From Alphaproteobacteria bacterium (lineage in GTDB: Bacteria; Pseudomonadota; Alphaproteobacteria; Rhodospirillales; Rhodospirillaceae), in assembly GCA_012103295.1 (NCBI GenBank), contig WLXB01000007.1, positions 1 to 64,000 of the forward strand: 64,000 nt of DNA, read 5' to 3'. The notes below the pieces were generated by a model. That model saw nothing but the letters and a program-made list of their open reading frames with translations, was not told the DNA's origin and ran no database searches. Made by a program: the position numbers and the translations under genes. The stretch's first letter is position 1. Each line of letters starts with the position of its first letter. Below, piece after piece: positions 8,770 through 17,644 of the stretch.

Positions 8770-9554
8770 AAACGAAGCTGCACGCCAACGCGGGCACCTG
8801 TGCCCGGAGGTTCAACCGTCGGCATGGCCAGTTCACGGTCAACGATAAAGGCGTTTGCGTTCAGCAAAATCGACGGTGTGACCTGAACAAGACCACCGAT
8901 CATCCATTGCTTGCCTTCAAGCTCCGTTGGGCTGCCTTGGACAAACGCGGATTCCACATAAGTCACGCGTACATCAAAATCGCCGGAGCCATACCCTAAG
9001 CCAGCCTGCCATGCCCGTCGTCCATCCAATAGACCATCAGGTCCGGCGTCTTGATACGCCCCTCGAACATAAAAACCAGCGTAGCCGACAGAGGCGCCCA
9101 CGGTTCGAGACGTTGTGAGTTCCATGGAAAAAGCGCTTTGCTGATCTTTGACGCCACCAAACACACCAAACTGGCCACCCATGAACGACGTTGCATAACT
9201 GCCGTAAGCGTCTTCATCAGAAACACGCTGAGCCAAAGACGTGTCTGACCAATCCTCACCAGGGGTTTCAACGTCAAAACCGTATATGCCGAGTGCCGGA
9301 AGGGAGTGCCCAATCGTCAAGTCCGAGTCCGTTACAACATCGACGCCAGCCGTAAAGGAAACCGGCAACTCTTGGCTGTCAGATTCAGTCTGCGAAAAAA
9401 TCTCAGTAGAAACCCGGCCCTTGTCATCAAGAGCATCCCAAGCCCCGCCCATGAAAAAATCCTGGGCTAGGACGGGTGTCGAAGACAGCAAGACCAGCGC
9501 CGCAAAAACAGCGGGCGCACGCAGACCGATCCTTGCTGTGCCAGACATAGTCAT
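8766..9554 (-). CDS. Small outer-membrane beta-barrel protein
   Basis: 262 residues. The N-terminus has a clear Sec signal peptide (hydrophobic VFAALVLLSSTPVLA, cleavage after A-L-A or nearby). The body has alternating hydrophobic and polar residues typical of barrel strands (YAGFYVRGAYQD, FDVRVTYVESAFV), and the protein ends in VGVQLRF, with the terminal phenylalanine that outer-membrane barrels use for BamA recognition. It resembles part of an alphaproteobacterial porin but is shorter than the usual 330-400 residues. Substrate unknown. Confidence 0.75.
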   Translation of the reverse strand: MTMSGTARIGLRAPAVFAALVLLSSTPVLAQDFFMGGAWDALDDKGRVSTEIFSQTESDSQELPVSFTAGVDVVTDSDLTIGHSLPALGIYGFDVETPGEDWSDTSLAQRVSDEDAYGSYATSFMGGQFGVFGGVKDQQSAFSMELTTSRTVGASVGYAGFYVRGAYQDAGPDGLLDGRRAWQAGLGYGSGDFDVRVTYVESAFVQGSPTELEGKQWMIGGLVQVTPSILLNANAFIVDRELAMPTVEPPGTGARVGVQLRF

Positions 9555-9805
9555 GACGATGAGCCTAAATCCTCAACCTATTAACCTTGATGAAAATGCG
9601 CCGCGGGGGTGGGGCGGGTCAAGCCTTTGAATATTAAAGATTTGCTATGCGGAATGGTTGTGACATTTGGCCCACATAACCACAGATTTCAGGCAGTAAG
9701 TGTGACCCAAAAACCATAAAAGGGCGGCTTTGCAACAATCAATAAAACAATGAATGGTCACGTTTAAGGCCTAGTCCGACTCGAGAACTGCGAGATTCTG
9801 AGGGT
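9555..9805. other. Intergenic region, no gene
   Basis: A 251-base gap upstream of the barrel-protein gene (minus strand) and downstream of the hydrolase gene at 9806. It is AT-rich in its middle and should hold the promoter for the minus-strand barrel gene. I see no convincing -35/-10 pair, no RNA gene and no reading frame worth calling. Confidence 0.5.
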
Positions 9806-10873
9806 TCAGATTGCCTCAATAGACCCGTAGTCGGCAGGGCCTAAACCCTCGAGGTGATCGCTGGTGAAGCTTTCAATTGCGTCAGCGACCGGCGTTGATT
9901 CTTCGAAACGCGCGATGTGATACAGCGCGTCCCCCTCATTGACGACCGGCAAATGGGCTCGGCCAATAACAATTCCCGTCGCTGGTGCGCTGATAAATGT
10001 TTCGTTGTCACCAAAAGCATCAGCTACCGCACCGATTTTATCGTCCTTGACCACGCGCGCTCCAATGCTCGCGATAGCGCGAAACAGTCCCGCTTGTGGA
10101 GCACGAACCCATGACGACCCTTTGGCCTCTACCGTTTCAACCTTTTTACGTTTCGCCGTACGGGTACGTTCCGGCAGCATACCAATAGCGCGCATGACAT
10201 TGCGGATACCGCGCACGCCAGCCTGAATTGCCAGTTGATCAAACCGTAAGGCCTCACCGGCTTCATAGAGCAGAATGGGAATTTCTTTTTCAGCTGCCAT
10301 CTGCCGAAGTGAGCCATCGCGCAGGTTGGCATTGATAATGACGGGCGTACCAAAAACATGTGCGAGACGATCCGTGTCAGGATCTTCCAGGTTGGCGCGA
10401 ATGTGGGGGTGGTTGAAACGATGCAAGCCACCGGTATGGAGATCGATGCCAAAATCAGCGCGGTCCAAAATCTCTTCTGTAAACGTGTAAGCCAAACGGG
10501 CGGTCAGTGAACCATGCTCCGATCCTGGGAAAGAACGATTGAGATCACGCCGGTCAGGCAGATAACGAGAATGCGTGACAAAACCATACACGTTGACAAT
10601 CGGTACCGCGATCAACGTACCTCGTAAACTTTTGAGCGCCGCGCTTTTGAGGAGCCGGCGAATAATTTCAACACCATTGATTTCATCGCCATGTACAGCG
10701 GCGGAAATGAACAGGACTGGTCCATCTTTGCGGCCATGGACAATATGAACCGGCATGCTCATCGGAGTGTAAGTGGACAAATTGGGTAGGGCGAGACTGA
10801 GCGACGCTCGCGACCCAGGCTTAACTAACTCGCCGCCGAATTCAAAAGAAGGACGTGGCATGGATTTAATCAA
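9806..10873 (-). CDS. Succinylglutamate desuccinylase/aspartoacylase-family hydrolase
   Basis: 355 residues. A zinc carboxypeptidase-like fold of the AstE/AspA family. The zinc site is visible as H-x-x-E in AAVHGDEINGVE and the later histidine in GIDLHTGG; RRDLNRSFPG matches the substrate-binding arginine/asparagine motif. A C-terminal domain of about 100 residues (beta-rich, APQAGLFRAIAS to IVIGRAHLPVV) resembles the biotinyl-like tail of this subfamily. It follows rimK by two bases, so the two are translated together. This subfamily is repeatedly found beside RimK. Its true substrate is not known; acting on glutamyl tails is only a hypothesis. Confidence 0.88.
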   Translation of the reverse strand: MIKSMPRPSFEFGGELVKPGSRASLSLALPNLSTYTPMSMPVHIVHGRKDGPVLFISAAVHGDEINGVEIIRRLLKSAALKSLRGTLIAVPIVNVYGFVTHSRYLPDRRDLNRSFPGSEHGSLTARLAYTFTEEILDRADFGIDLHTGGLHRFNHPHIRANLEDPDTDRLAHVFGTPVIINANLRDGSLRQMAAEKEIPILLYEAGEALRFDQLAIQAGVRGIRNVMRAIGMLPERTRTAKRKKVETVEAKGSSWVRAPQAGLFRAIASIGARVVKDDKIGAVADAFGDNETFISAPATGIVIGRAHLPVVNEGDALYHIARFEESTPVADAIESFTSDHLEGLGPADYGSIEAI

Positions 10874-10875
10874 CC

Positions 10876-11781
10876 TCAGCCTTTGCCTTTGGTCTTGGTT
10901 TTGTTCGGTTTTGCGTTTTTCTCAATGAAGTCGATGATCATCCCTGCGATGTCCTTGCCGGTCGCACCTTCAATACCTTCGAGCCCCGGAGATGAATTAA
11001 CCTCCATCACCACAGGTCCATGGTTGGCCCGGAGCATGTCAACTCCGCAGACATTGAGGCCAAGCGCTTTGGCGGCACGTACCGCCGTTGACCGTTCCTC
11101 AGGCGTAATACGAATGGTCTTTGCTGTTCCGCCACGATGTATGTTGGACCGAAAATCACCCTCGGCCCCAGTGCGTTGCATTGCGGCAATCACCTTACCG
11201 CCTATAACAAAAGCGCGAATGTCTGTGCCGCCAGCTTCTTTGATGAACTCTTGAACGAGAATATTGGCCTTAAGGCCGCCAAAGGCTTCGATCATTGATT
11301 TGGCAGCGCCTTTGGTTTCACCGAGCACGACACCGATGCCTTGGGTGCCTTCCAACAATTTGATGACACAGGGCGCACCGCCGACCAAGTCGATTAAGTC
11401 TTCGGCCTGACTGGTTTGATGGGCAAAGGCCGTAACGGGCAAACCTATTCCCCGACGCGATAATATTTGCATGCTGCGCAGCTTGTCCCGCGAACGACCA
11501 ATAGAGACTGATTCATTCAATGGATACACGCCCATCATTTCAAACTGGCGCAGCACGGCGAGACCGTAGAATGTTATGGACGCGCCAATTCTAGGAATAA
11601 CGACGTCAATGTCTTTCAGCACCTCGCCACGATACCGAACGTCGGGCCGGTGCGACGCTATATTCATGTAGCACTTCAGCGTATCGACAACCCGTATGTC
11701 GTGGCCACGTTCTTCTGCCGCCTCAATCAATCTCCTGTGGGAATAGAGATCGGGGTTGCGGGCCATCATTAAGAGATTCAT
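10876..11781 (-). CDS. rimK: RimK-type ATP-grasp glutamate ligase
   Basis: 301 residues. RimK adds glutamates to the C-terminus of ribosomal protein S6 and can make free poly-alpha-glutamate. The N-terminal pre-ATP-grasp domain begins [18 protein letters not shown], as in E. coli RimK. The ATP-grasp core shows [46 protein letters not shown] and the magnesium site [19 protein letters not shown]. The last ten residues are lysine-rich. It is the middle gene of a three-gene minus-strand set (rimB, rimK, hydrolase), 64 bases after rimB. Confidence 0.95.
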   Translation of the reverse strand: MNLLMMARNPDLYSHRRLIEAAEERGHDIRVVDTLKCYMNIASHRPDVRYRGEVLKDIDVVIPRIGASITFYGLAVLRQFEMMGVYPLNESVSIGRSRDKLRSMQILSRRGIGLPVTAFAHQTSQAEDLIDLVGGAPCVIKLLEGTQGIGVVLGETKGAAKSMIEAFGGLKANILVQEFIKEAGGTDIRAFVIGGKVIAAMQRTGAEGDFRSNIHRGGTAKTIRITPEERSTAVRAAKALGLNVCGVDMLRANHGPVVMEVNSSPGLEGIEGATGKDIAGMIIDFIEKNAKPNKTKTKGKG

Positions 11782-11845
11782 CGGGAGGCCCTCTCAGCCA
11801 GTACCGGATCGATACACGCCACGTAGCACCGGTGGCGGGATCTGC

Positions 11846-12325
11846 CTACTTCTTTCTCATTACGAATGAGCGACCCGGATCGACAACAAAGCGACGACGG
11901 ACAGCCTGTCGGCCTACCAACATGCGAAAGCCCATCTCGTCCCGATTGGTCAGGGTAAGTTCGATGGGCCAGCTATCTTCGCCGGCCATGATGGTCGTCC
12001 GGATGACATAGCGCTGTGTGGTTTTGCCGCCAGAATCTGTGACTGACCGCTCATCGACGACCAGGGCTGTACATTCAATTTCTGGTTTTTTCTTGCGCTG
12101 ATGAGGGTGCACAAAGAAGCGTACATAGGTTGCGTTTCTCTTTTTAAACTTGGTTATACCGTGTGCGTGCAGTGCCGACGTTCGAGCGCCGGTGTCCACC
12201 TTCACCTTGATCTTATCAATATCAAGGTCGGGCAACGCGACGATTTCGCGCCACCCAATCGCTGGAAGAAGACGGCGTTTTCTTTTTTTACCGGGTGCCT
12301 TCTTCGGCGCTTCTTTCTTAGGCAT
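11846..12325 (-). CDS. rimB: RimB-like retropepsin-fold protein (ATP-dependent zinc protease family)
   Basis: 159 residues. The family signature IGWREIVALPDL, then KVDTGARTSALHA with the aspartate-threonine-glycine motif of retropepsin-like folds, and the C-terminal MGFRMLVGRQAVR are all present. The protein begins with about 17 lysine-rich residues (MPKKEAPKKAPGKKRKRR). Members are annotated as putative ATP-dependent zinc proteases. In Pseudomonas, RimB acts with RimA and RimK to control S6 glutamylation; protease activity on S6 tails is proposed for the family. It heads this rimB-rimK-hydrolase set. Confidence 0.88.
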   Translation of the reverse strand: MPKKEAPKKAPGKKRKRRLLPAIGWREIVALPDLDIDKIKVKVDTGARTSALHAHGITKFKKRNATYVRFFVHPHQRKKKPEIECTALVVDERSVTDSGGKTTQRYVIRTTIMAGEDSWPIELTLTNRDEMGFRMLVGRQAVRRRFVVDPGRSFVMRKK

Positions 12326-12341
12326 TCACGTGAACCATATT

Positions 12342-12902
12342 TTACTGGGGTGTCGGAACATTCCGTTGAATGAGATTCACACCGATACCATCGTGATCAA
12401 AGAACAGCATTTCGTAAGACTGGGTCTTGGACCCCTCATCGGGAAACAGAATCATCGGCGGTGAAACGATCGGATAGCCCGCCGCTTTGACTTTTTCGTA
12501 TATGCCAAAAATATCACTGGTCAGGAATACAACGGCCGCATCACCGGTTTGAGCGTACGTGCGCGGTTCGGGACGCGGGGGAGAGTCGTTCTCGACAAAC
12601 TGGAATAGACCGACGTTGGCATAAACCAAATCACCGGACTGAAGAATTGAAACCCTTACAGGCTTGCCTTTAGTGCCAAGGATTTCGTCTGTCAGACCGC
12701 CTTCTAGGACACGCTCAACGCGAGGACGTAAGCCAAGAATATCCTGATAGAGTTTCAGGGAGTCATCCAGATCGCGCACAAAATGGGTTGAACGCATAAG
12801 TGGGGACAAAACGAAACCATCGGGAAAATCTGGTTCTTGAGTCATGGCGGGCGTGCTCCAGTAAAAAGTAACGGCTGCTAGTAGCGTGATTAGTCGGGCC
12901 AT
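12342..12902 (-). CDS. Exported VOC (glyoxalase/dioxygenase-fold) protein
   Basis: 186 residues. A cleavable signal peptide is visible (MARLITLLAAVTFYWSTPAMT). The mature part is one VOC domain pair: MRSTHFVRDLDDSLKLYQDILG at the start, AVVFLTSDIFGIYEKVKAAGYPI in the middle and EMLFFDHDGIGVNLIQ at the end. The first histidine and the glutamate of EMLFF are possible metal ligands. The reaction is unknown. It lies eight bases after the tannase-family gene and is probably co-transcribed with it. A second exported VOC protein occurs at 19309. Confidence 0.8.
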   Translation of the reverse strand: MARLITLLAAVTFYWSTPAMTQEPDFPDGFVLSPLMRSTHFVRDLDDSLKLYQDILGLRPRVERVLEGGLTDEILGTKGKPVRVSILQSGDLVYANVGLFQFVENDSPPRPEPRTYAQTGDAAVVFLTSDIFGIYEKVKAAGYPIVSPPMILFPDEGSKTQSYEMLFFDHDGIGVNLIQRNVPTPQ

Positions 12903-12910
12903 GGCAGCCT

Positions 12911-14521
12911 CTAAAAACTCAGCGGTATTGGTTCAAAGTTTTTGGCATCTGTTTTATCACCGCGACCTTTGTACCGGGCGGAGTAAGGATAATCATAAAC
13001 TGGGCGGGACTTGAGTACGGCCTTGGGATCAAGGGGCCAGGCGTTAGCCCCCGGCAACGAAGTGTCCCCGTCACGGCGGTAGCCGATCACAGTTCCTGGT
13101 GCTTTGTCTTCTTCCACCCATGCCTGAATCTCTGACACCCAGTCAAAGGTGTCGACGCCAGGGCCGCCGCGGCAATGGTTCATACCTGGGATGAGATACA
13201 TCCTCAGAAACTCATCAGCCTCTTGTTCACCGCCAACGACACGTTCGACTTTTTTGACGTACTCAATCAGTGGCTCCGCATTCAACATGTCGTTGAGGCC
13301 TTGGTAGGTGATGAGCTTGCCGCCACGGCGTTTAAAATCGGTCACATCGGGATTGTTAGGAGCAGGTAAAAACCCCCGGGTAAACAGACGTGGGTAATCA
13401 CGATCAAGATCGAACGTGCGGGCGTCGTAGGTTGGTCCTGGGTCGTAATCAAACCAAGTGTATCTTAGTCGGTCTTGAGCCATAGGCTCAAACGTTCCGA
13501 CGTCACCGGCGTCATCCAAAATATAGCGCATGAGTCCGAGCTCACCGCCTTTTGGCACACCCCAGCTAACCCGAAGGCCCTCGGATAAAAATGCGCCGGT
13601 GTAAAGGCGTTCGACCACTGCGATTTGATCTTCAGTCAGGCACTGGTTTGACGACGCGCCAACGTCGCACTTCAGGACCGACAAATCCGGCATGCAGGCA
13701 AAGGGATCATCAATGACCCCATCCTTTAGCCCGTCGGCGCCATCGCACTGCTTCATCACTGCATCGTGTACGGCAGGAATTTGGCTTTGGCCAAGAATGG
13801 CGCGACCGTCATCGGCAATATTGGTCAGCGTGCGCCAAAAAATATTGATGTACGCCGGTTGGATACCAGCTGGGGCGCCGGCAACGATGCCATCGAAATG
13901 CCAGGGGTACCGTTGCGCTAACATAAGACCTTGCCGCCCACCGGTCGAACATCCGCGCCAGTAGGCATGGTCGATACCAGCACCGTAGTAGGCGGCAACA
14001 ATAGCCTTCGATGCCAATACGGCTTTGTGCGTGCCGCGATAAGCAAAATCCAATTCTTGTTCCGTATTGTTATAGGCCCACTCGCCAGACCGCATAATCG
14101 TGTTGTAGTCAGGGCGGCCTTCGGTCCAGTCCGCTGTCGCCAATGGAGCTGAACGACCCATATCTGTTGTTGCAACGGCAGTGCCTCTAGAGAGCGGGTC
14201 GTCGGCATTCTCAATGATGCGAACACCGCACATGGTGCCACAGCCTTCCATATGGAACCGACCGTTCCACTCTTCCGGCAATCGAACATGTAAGCCGACT
14301 TGGGGAGCAGTGTAGCCAATGACATCGCAGAACGCCGGTAAACCATCGGCAGCTTCAACGAAGCGTGTTCCGGTAATCTGCGTTGGCGCATCTGGCAGGG
14401 CCGAAAGACTTCGGCTGGCCAAATCCTTGCAGGATTGAGCATCAGCACGGCCGTCTTCCGGAGTCAGTGCGAGAATTAGGGCCATCGCCGCAGCCGCGGT
14501 GAATATTTTAGGTTTCATCAA
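12911..14521 (-). CDS. Tannase/feruloyl esterase family hydrolase
   Basis: 536 residues, full length for the family, with a Sec signal peptide (IFTAAAAMALILALT). The serine nucleophile is in YWRGCSTGGRQGLMLAQRYP, followed by FDGIVAGAPA. An aspartate-containing GGKLITYQGLND segment and the histidine in IPGMNHCRGGPGVDTFDWV complete the catalytic triad. The paired cysteines next to the serine and histidine (GCS, NHC) are the typical triad-linking disulfide. Such enzymes hydrolyse esters of gallic, ferulic or related aromatic acids outside the cytoplasm. Exact substrate is unknown. Downstream is the exported VOC gene. Confidence 0.93.
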   Translation of the reverse strand: MMKPKIFTAAAAMALILALTPEDGRADAQSCKDLASRSLSALPDAPTQITGTRFVEAADGLPAFCDVIGYTAPQVGLHVRLPEEWNGRFHMEGCGTMCGVRIIENADDPLSRGTAVATTDMGRSAPLATADWTEGRPDYNTIMRSGEWAYNNTEQELDFAYRGTHKAVLASKAIVAAYYGAGIDHAYWRGCSTGGRQGLMLAQRYPWHFDGIVAGAPAGIQPAYINIFWRTLTNIADDGRAILGQSQIPAVHDAVMKQCDGADGLKDGVIDDPFACMPDLSVLKCDVGASSNQCLTEDQIAVVERLYTGAFLSEGLRVSWGVPKGGELGLMRYILDDAGDVGTFEPMAQDRLRYTWFDYDPGPTYDARTFDLDRDYPRLFTRGFLPAPNNPDVTDFKRRGGKLITYQGLNDMLNAEPLIEYVKKVERVVGGEQEADEFLRMYLIPGMNHCRGGPGVDTFDWVSEIQAWVEEDKAPGTVIGYRRDGDTSLPGANAWPLDPKAVLKSRPVYDYPYSARYKGRGDKTDAKNFEPIPLSF

Positions 14522-14644
14522 GGCTTCCCCCTCAGAACTGACAGTATAGCTGGGACAGCACGGTGCAACGACTTCCTCCCTGCACAGCGTCGAATACCCT
14601 TATGGCGTGTGGTTAACGACTATAGTTTCGTATATAGTGTGTTT

Positions 14645-14905
14645 ATGACTAGCGTTTCAGGCGTATCCCATGCAACACGAAAGGCCTCGATCTTTGCGGC
14701 GACCAAAGCCGTAGCAGCGCCTATTCGCTACGGTGATGCTGTGCGGAATGAGCATGATCGCATCTCCAGCCGGGTGACATCGGCACCAGCACTTGATGAC
14801 GCCCGGGCCAGCCTATCCAACAATGAAACCTACGAGTCCGACGACACTCTGGCGCACACAGAAGTTATGAAAGCGCGCGGCGGCCGGTTGGACCTACTCG
14901 TCTAA
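14645..14905 (+). CDS. Small hypothetical ORF
   Basis: 86 codons from the ATG at 14645 (a longer frame begins at 14609). The composition is alanine-, serine- and acid-rich, with no hydrophobic segment and no motif I know. There is no obvious ribosome-binding site. An inverted repeat (ACTATA/TATAGT, 14619-14638) lies just upstream. It occupies much of the 527-base gap between the tannase and Rieske genes. It may be real or chance; the remaining flanks (14522-14644 and 14906-15048) show nothing else I can support. Confidence 0.35.
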   Translation: MTSVSGVSHATRKASIFAATKAVAAPIRYGDAVRNEHDRISSRVTSAPALDDARASLSNNETYESDDTLAHTEVMKARGGRLDLLV

Positions 14906-15048
14906 CCACCGACACGCCGTCCAAACCGCGGTTATTCGTTCCATAAGCAATCTTCCGTAGTGGCTTTTCCGTACACAGTGGCAAGATAACAAAACAAAGC
15001 GCCTATCATTCAGGCCTTTCGACAGTTGCGTGCGGGAGAAATGTAACC

Positions 15049-16182
15049 ATGCTGATGAACAACTGGTATGTGGCTGGGTTTGCTGACGAGATCACCAACA
15101 AACCCAAACATGTGCGCATGCTGGCCCAGGACTATGTTCTGTTCCGCGACGAAACTGGCACGCTGAATTGTTTATCCGACATCTGCATTCATCGCGGCGC
15201 CTCGCTGTCACGCGGGCGCGTGCACAAAGGCTGCATCGAGTGCCCGTATCATGGCTGGCGCTATCGCGGTGACGGGTCTGGTTCAGAAATTCCCGCCCAT
15301 CCCGATGTGCGTATTCCCAAACGCGTGCGTGTCGACAGTTACCCGGTAGAGGAGCGTTACGGATTTGTCTGGGTGTTCTTGGGTGATATCCCCGAAGAAG
15401 AGCGTCCACCCATCCCCGAGTTCCCCGAATACGATGCGCCCGGCCGCCGAAACGTCCGCGGTACCTTTAAGTGGAACGCCAATTACGGTCGTGTGTTGGA
15501 GAACGGCTGCGACTTTGCCCATGCCGCGTTCGTGCATCCCTCTTTCGGCAGTCGCGACTGGCCCGAGATAAAGAAGTACGAAACTCTCCCAGGCGAGTGG
15601 TCCTATGGCGCGCGCTTGACGATGCCAACGCCGCCTGACTCAGGCTTCTGGGGCCTCATTCGGGGGCGTCAGGAAAAAGTTGATGTCATTTCCGAACCGG
15701 AGTGGCACATCGCCGGCATGACCGTGGTGTTGCGTCTGCATATGAACCGTGGGTGGAACAATGCCCTGTTCGACTGCAACACACCCATCGATGAAAACAC
15801 CACCATGACCTATTGGCAGTTGTCGCGGAATTTCTTTACCCAAAAGTTCTTCGACAGCGATACGACTAGACGGGCGCTGCAGATCTTCAACGAAGACCAC
15901 GCAGTTCTGAACCATCTAAATCCAGTGGAACTGCCCCCAGGTTTACGTGAAGAATTTTCCGTTGAGTCTGACGCGCTAATGGTGGCCTTTCGCAAAAAGC
16001 GTCAGGAACTTTATGCCCGCGGCTGGGGCATCGATTTACAGACTTACCAAGATGAATTCGGCGAGCGCAAAGCGGCGGTGATTCCGAGCCCTGCGCGCCG
16101 CGAAGACCCCAAAGGCTGGGTGTTACCGGAAGTACCGCGCCTTTCACCCGAGGGCGAACCCATACGACAAGCGGCAGAGTGA
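15049..16182 (+). CDS. Rieske non-heme iron oxygenase, alpha subunit
   Basis: 377 residues. The Rieske [2Fe-2S] domain is at about residues 5-110 with the ligand pattern C-x-H...C-x-x-H visible in CIHRGASLSRG and CIECPYHGWRY. The catalytic domain has the mononuclear iron region ENGCDFAHAAFVHP, with the bridging aspartate and two histidines. Layout resembles VanA/PobA-type one-component-alpha oxygenases that demethylate or hydroxylate aromatic or steroid substrates. No ferredoxin reductase gene is adjacent, so the electron donor must be encoded elsewhere. The substrate cannot be predicted; closeness to a tannase-family esterase is suggestive of plant-phenolic degradation. Confidence 0.92.
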   Translation: MLMNNWYVAGFADEITNKPKHVRMLAQDYVLFRDETGTLNCLSDICIHRGASLSRGRVHKGCIECPYHGWRYRGDGSGSEIPAHPDVRIPKRVRVDSYPVEERYGFVWVFLGDIPEEERPPIPEFPEYDAPGRRNVRGTFKWNANYGRVLENGCDFAHAAFVHPSFGSRDWPEIKKYETLPGEWSYGARLTMPTPPDSGFWGLIRGRQEKVDVISEPEWHIAGMTVVLRLHMNRGWNNALFDCNTPIDENTTMTYWQLSRNFFTQKFFDSDTTRRALQIFNEDHAVLNHLNPVELPPGLREEFSVESDALMVAFRKKRQELYARGWGIDLQTYQDEFGERKAAVIPSPARREDPKGWVLPEVPRLSPEGEPIRQAAE

Positions 16183-16213
16183 TACGCCGCTAGTCTGGTT
16201 TCTTAAACCTGAC

Positions 16214-16261
16214 GTTTATGGGCGCGTGAACTTCACTTGTTTATGGGCGCGTGAACTTCAC
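16214..16261. repeat. 23-bp tandem direct repeat at a gene's 3' end
   Basis: The 23 bases at 16214-16236 recur exactly at 16239-16261, separated by two bases. The right copy contains the last codons and stop of the methyltransferase gene (V-K-F-T-R-P-stop on the minus strand); the left copy lies just beyond the stop. It is therefore a duplication of the gene terminus, which leaves the protein unchanged. Confidence 0.9.
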
Positions 16262-16933
16262 GACAAACCGACAGGTGTGATCGCGCAACCCTTTTTCGAA
16301 TGGGATTTTGTCGCGTGTGTCGGACTCGTTCTCAAGGCAGTCGGTTTCACCGTCTAGAACAAACCCGTACTGGGTGACCTCATCAACCAGGGCGCATTTT
16401 TCAATGCGGTGGCATTCGTGGGCATCATCAAAGCCTTTGCCAGGCCGGGCGGCGTGATCAAGAATGCCGAACGTTCCTCCAGGCTTGAGGCAGTCGAACA
16501 CGGTTTGATTCAACACCGCGCGGTCGACGTCTGAGTAACATGCGTCGTGATAGGTCATGATCATGAACACGGCGTCGAGGCCATCGGGGAATCCCGGAGT
16601 CTCCACCGGGCCGACCAGGGGCGTCATGTTGGTAAGGCCGTATTCTTTTATGCGCTCTTCTATCGGGTTAACGCCTTTGCGGCGAGCAATGCTGGATGGC
16701 GCGTTGTGGGCATAGACATGGCCGGAGTCGCCGACGGCGGCTGAAAGTAGGCCTGAAAAGTAACCGCCCCCAGACTGAATCTCTCCAACGGTCATACCGG
16801 GGTCCACACCAAAGAACGTCAGCACCTGATCGGGCTTGCGCCCGTCGTCACGGTTGCGCTCCTGCTCTGAGCGTTGATCACAGGCGCAGGCGGTGGCGAC
16901 ATGGACAGGGACGGCAAGAGCAGATGAAGACAT
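16241..16933 (-). CDS. Predicted SAM-dependent methyltransferase
   Basis: 230 residues. A class I Rossmann methyltransferase is suggested by MTVGEIQSGGGYFSGLLSAAVG (a degenerate motif I), DGLDAVFMIMTYHD (motif IV region) and LKPGGTFGILDHAARPG (motif VI). It resembles small predicted periplasmic or cytoplasmic methyltransferases of the COG4798 type, which often have an N-terminal signal sequence. Here the N-terminus is short and only weakly hydrophobic (SSSALAVPVHVATACA). Substrate unknown. It is convergent with the Rieske gene and carries the duplicated 3' end described separately. Confidence 0.75.
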   Translation of the reverse strand: MSSSALAVPVHVATACACDQRSEQERNRDDGRKPDQVLTFFGVDPGMTVGEIQSGGGYFSGLLSAAVGDSGHVYAHNAPSSIARRKGVNPIEERIKEYGLTNMTPLVGPVETPGFPDGLDAVFMIMTYHDACYSDVDRAVLNQTVFDCLKPGGTFGILDHAARPGKGFDDAHECHRIEKCALVDEVTQYGFVLDGETDCLENESDTRDKIPFEKGLRDHTCRFVVKFTRP

Positions 16934-17011
16934 TACGGAAACCTCGACGAGCGTTGCGGTTGATCCAATAGCACGTAAGATAAACCAGTTTTACGCCGGG
17001 AGGCATCTGCC

Positions 17012-17626
17012 ATGACCGAAAAAACTGAATCACATCCGCGGGCTGAAATCGGTTTCGAACGCCGCCGCCAGATGCAAGTGCGACAATCTCTTATTGCAGC
17101 GCTGGATGCATCGGCCCCCGGAGCGGCAACACATGCAGCATTACAGGAAGCCACTATCGAATACATGGTCACTTCGATGACCCGATTAGATGTTCAAGAC
17201 ATGGCAATTCTGGTCCGGTTAAAAACTCGCATTCCAAAAGATCACACCGACGCCCATCAAGGGCTGGTCGACCTCGAAGCGCGTCAGGCGCGGGCCAGGG
17301 CCAAAACAAAAAGCATGGCGGATGCGTTGCAGGGCTATCGCGATAGCCAACGAAAGGCGTTCGCGGCCTTCGATACGGCCTTGCGCCATTTCCATGCAGA
17401 AATGCAGGCGATGATGACGCCGCGCAAAAACCCCTATGAGCCTTACACCAACACGCTATTCACCGACGAAGATTGGACGGCCATCGCCGGAACCACGGCG
17501 GAAAGTTTAGCCCTAGAAGTAGAGCAATACGCGGCGGTTAAAAACGCGGCGCCGAAGGGGATGGATCCCGAAGGGTTCTCGGGCACGCACGGCCTTAAGC
17601 CGTCGCACATTCCGTCACCGGATTAA
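17012..17626 (+). CDS. Hypothetical protein, mainly helical
   Basis: 204 residues, no family recognised. The sequence is strongly helix-prone, rich in alanine, arginine, glutamine and methionine, with repeated charged heptad-like stretches (LVDLEARQARARAKTKSMAD) suggesting a coiled coil at about residues 90-125. No signal peptide or membrane segment. It ends in a glycine/proline-rich tail. It is divergent from the methyltransferase gene (78-base gap) and convergent with holA (18-base gap). Composition resembles its neighbours. Confidence 0.65.
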   Translation: MTEKTESHPRAEIGFERRRQMQVRQSLIAALDASAPGAATHAALQEATIEYMVTSMTRLDVQDMAILVRLKTRIPKDHTDAHQGLVDLEARQARARAKTKSMADALQGYRDSQRKAFAAFDTALRHFHAEMQAMMTPRKNPYEPYTNTLFTDEDWTAIAGTTAESLALEVEQYAAVKNAAPKGMDPEGFSGTHGLKPSHIPSPD

Positions 17627-17644
17627 TGTTTGGCGCTGCGGTGC

